Of a stretch of DNA of 64,000 nucleotides, positions 62,980-64,000 are shown in pieces. Source of the DNA: Kordia sp. (GTDB lineage Bacteria; Bacteroidota; Bacteroidia; Flavobacteriales; Flavobacteriaceae); contig NVVR01000008.1 in NCBI GenBank assembly GCA_002733415.1, positions 1 through 64,000 on the forward strand. Direction: 5' to 3'. The position numbers and the translations under genes are program-made. The notes below the pieces were generated by a model, which was given only the letters and a program-made list of their open reading frames with translations, did no database searches and was not told the origin of the DNA. Each line of letters opens with the position of its first letter. Positions within the stretch are counted from its first letter, which is position 1.

Positions 62980-63015
62980 TTTGTAATATTAATTATTTAC
63001 TTGTACCATATCAAA

Positions 63016-63678
63016 CTATAAGTCTTTATCATATTCCTTAATAAAAGCATCTACCTCAAAAAACAACCTGTTGATTTCATTCAAACTAAAATCATTTAAA
63101 TCCCACCATTTAATTTTCAATAGCTTCTTAATTTTTATGTTATCAAATCTATATTTTTTAATTTCTATAGGAGAGCCTACTGCTATAGCATAAGCCGGTA
63201 TATTTTTAGACACTACGGCTCCTGCACCAATAACCGCACCGTCAGCTATACAAACACCATCTAAAATGGTAACATTAGCACCAATAAACACATCGTTTCC
63301 TATATAAATCTGCCTACGCTCTTCTATTAAATTTTTATCGGCTATTGTTGCGCCATTTTGTTTCGAAACACTGTAAAAATAAGGGCTTGTTGAGATACCG
63401 TTAATTGGATGAATCCCCCAACCACACACTAAGTTTGGTCCTATAGAACAAAACTTCCCTATAGTTGTGTACGATATTTTGGAATTTGCAGAAATATACG
63501 TCCCTTTTCCTATTTTAACTTTTACAAGCGAATGGGGAGAATATATTTTAGTTAGCTTTTCTGTTGTAACATTTACTTTTGCATTTGTGATCCATTCATA
63601 AGCAATGTCAGTATAAAGAACAGATTTTAGTTCTGGTAGAAACCAACAAATTATTTTTTTAAATAGAGACTTTACCAT
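63016..63678 (-). CDS. CatB-related hexapeptide O-acetyltransferase
   Basis: A 220-residue xenobiotic/chloramphenicol acetyltransferase-like protein with hexapeptide repeats (about 55-160). [18 protein letters not shown] followed by [10 protein letters not shown], and [17 protein letters not shown], are characteristic; the catalytic His is in GIHP. In surface-polysaccharide loci these enzymes acetylate sugars. It lies nine bases downstream of the fucose-synthase gene. Confidence 0.85.
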   Translation of the reverse strand: MVKSLFKKIICWFLPELKSVLYTDIAYEWITNAKVNVTTEKLTKIYSPHSLVKVKIGKGTYISANSKISYTTIGKFCSIGPNLVCGWGIHPINGISTSPYFYSVSKQNGATIADKNLIEERRQIYIGNDVFIGANVTILDGVCIADGAVIGAGAVVSKNIPAYAIAVGSPIEIKKYRFDNIKIKKLLKIKWWDLNDFSLNEINRLFFEVDAFIKEYDKDL

Positions 63679-63687
63679 AAACTATCT

Positions 63688-64000
63688 TTAGTTGTTCAAA
63701 TACCAATTATACAGTTTAGAAATTCCTTCTTTAAGATCTATTGTATGTTCCCATCCTAACCCATTTAGCTTAGAGACTTCAGTCAATTTTTTTAATGTCC
63801 CATCAGGTTTAGAACTATCAAACTCCAAACTCCCATTAAAACCAAGTTGTTTTTTAATAAGTTCCGCTAATTCTTTAATGGTGACATCACTTCCTGTACC
63901 AATGTTGATATGTGTATTTCTAATTTCAGCTGCTCCTGGTGTTATACAATCAATAAAGTTTACTTGCTCCATAATATATACACTTGCAGCAGCCATATCC
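63688..64000 (-). CDS. GDP-L-fucose synthase, C-terminal part (cut by window edge)
   Basis: The C-terminal 104 or so codons of an extended SDR gene whose start lies beyond position 64000. DMAAASVYIMEQV at the window edge, INIGTGSDVTIKELAELI and the closing KPDGTLKKL.DVSKL-type stretch (here KPDGTLKKLTEVSKL) match GDP-L-fucose synthase (Fcl/WcaG), which makes GDP-L-fucose from GDP-4-keto-6-deoxymannose. This indicates that the locus continues to the right and that fucose is a likely component. Confidence 0.85.
   Translation of the reverse strand, partial: DMAAASVYIMEQVNFIDCITPGAAEIRNTHINIGTGSDVTIKELAELIKKQLGFNGSLEFDSSKPDGTLKKLTEVSKLNGLGWEHTIDLKEGISKLYNWYLNN

Overview
The window is AT-rich chromosomal DNA of a member of the Flavobacteriaceae (Bacteroidota). 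The evidence is a C-terminal type IX secretion sorting domain, a PorV/PorQ-like outer-membrane protein, flavobacterial surface proteins with the recurring head motif, a 7TM-AraC regulator, a YbbR/CoaE/two-component cluster, and many promoters with the Bacteroidota -7 box (TAnnTTTG). A marine genus such as Tenacibaculum or Polaribacter would fit, but the sequence alone does not settle the genus.

Positions 1-3000 look like accessory DNA: a palindrome-rich gene-free block, a winged-helix regulator plus four-helix membrane protein behind a promoter bracketed by two matching operators, a frameshifted gene remnant, and a tyrosine recombinase with unusual catalytic residues. Positions 3200-37000 are mostly core genome: a TlpA-like lipoprotein, a mini-ABC pair, hutI, a collagen-like protein with an OmpA-family partner, rlmF, a TetM-like GTPase, a helicase, menF with a menI-like thioesterase, a lectin-like surface protein divergent from a 7TM-AraC regulator, a sensor kinase with a solute-binding domain, pcm, a Gfo/Idh oxidoreductase, hbd, DUF1015, LysE, YggS, a DnaQ/GIY-YIG fusion overlapping a voltage-gated-type K+ channel, an ABC exporter, miaA, an RprXY-like two-component pair, coaE and ybbR. 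Positions 37000-41900 hold a family 2 glycosyltransferase, a type IX secretion cargo protein, a PorV/PorQ-like protein and a DUF4105 protein.

From 64000 down to 42050 everything is on the minus strand and forms one large surface-polysaccharide locus, cut off by the right edge inside a GDP-L-fucose synthase gene. It contains an initiating polyprenyl-phosphate sugar transferase, six GT4 and two GT2 glycosyltransferases, a further GT-B-like protein, an O-antigen polymerase/ligase-type membrane protein, two hexapeptide acetyltransferases, an MBOAT O-acyltransferase with an SGNH partner, a methyltransferase, a sugar-nucleotide epimerase, and an overlapping neuA-neuB-neuC block for a CMP-activated nonulosonic (sialic-type) acid. 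Most genes overlap or lie within 40 bases of each other. The two larger gaps (61676-61800 and 51127-51299) share a 12-base promoter-like sequence. The predicted product is an acylated, probably sialylated and possibly fucosylated capsule or O-antigen. No flippase is visible in the window.

The most unusual items are the proline-free collagen-like protein, the TetM-family GTPase whose drug-displacing loop is not conserved, the paired operators at 1184-1231, the 21-bp perfect inverted repeat between two divergent genes at 31889-31933, and the acylation/sialic-acid core of the polysaccharide locus. No RNA genes or CRISPR arrays were recognised.
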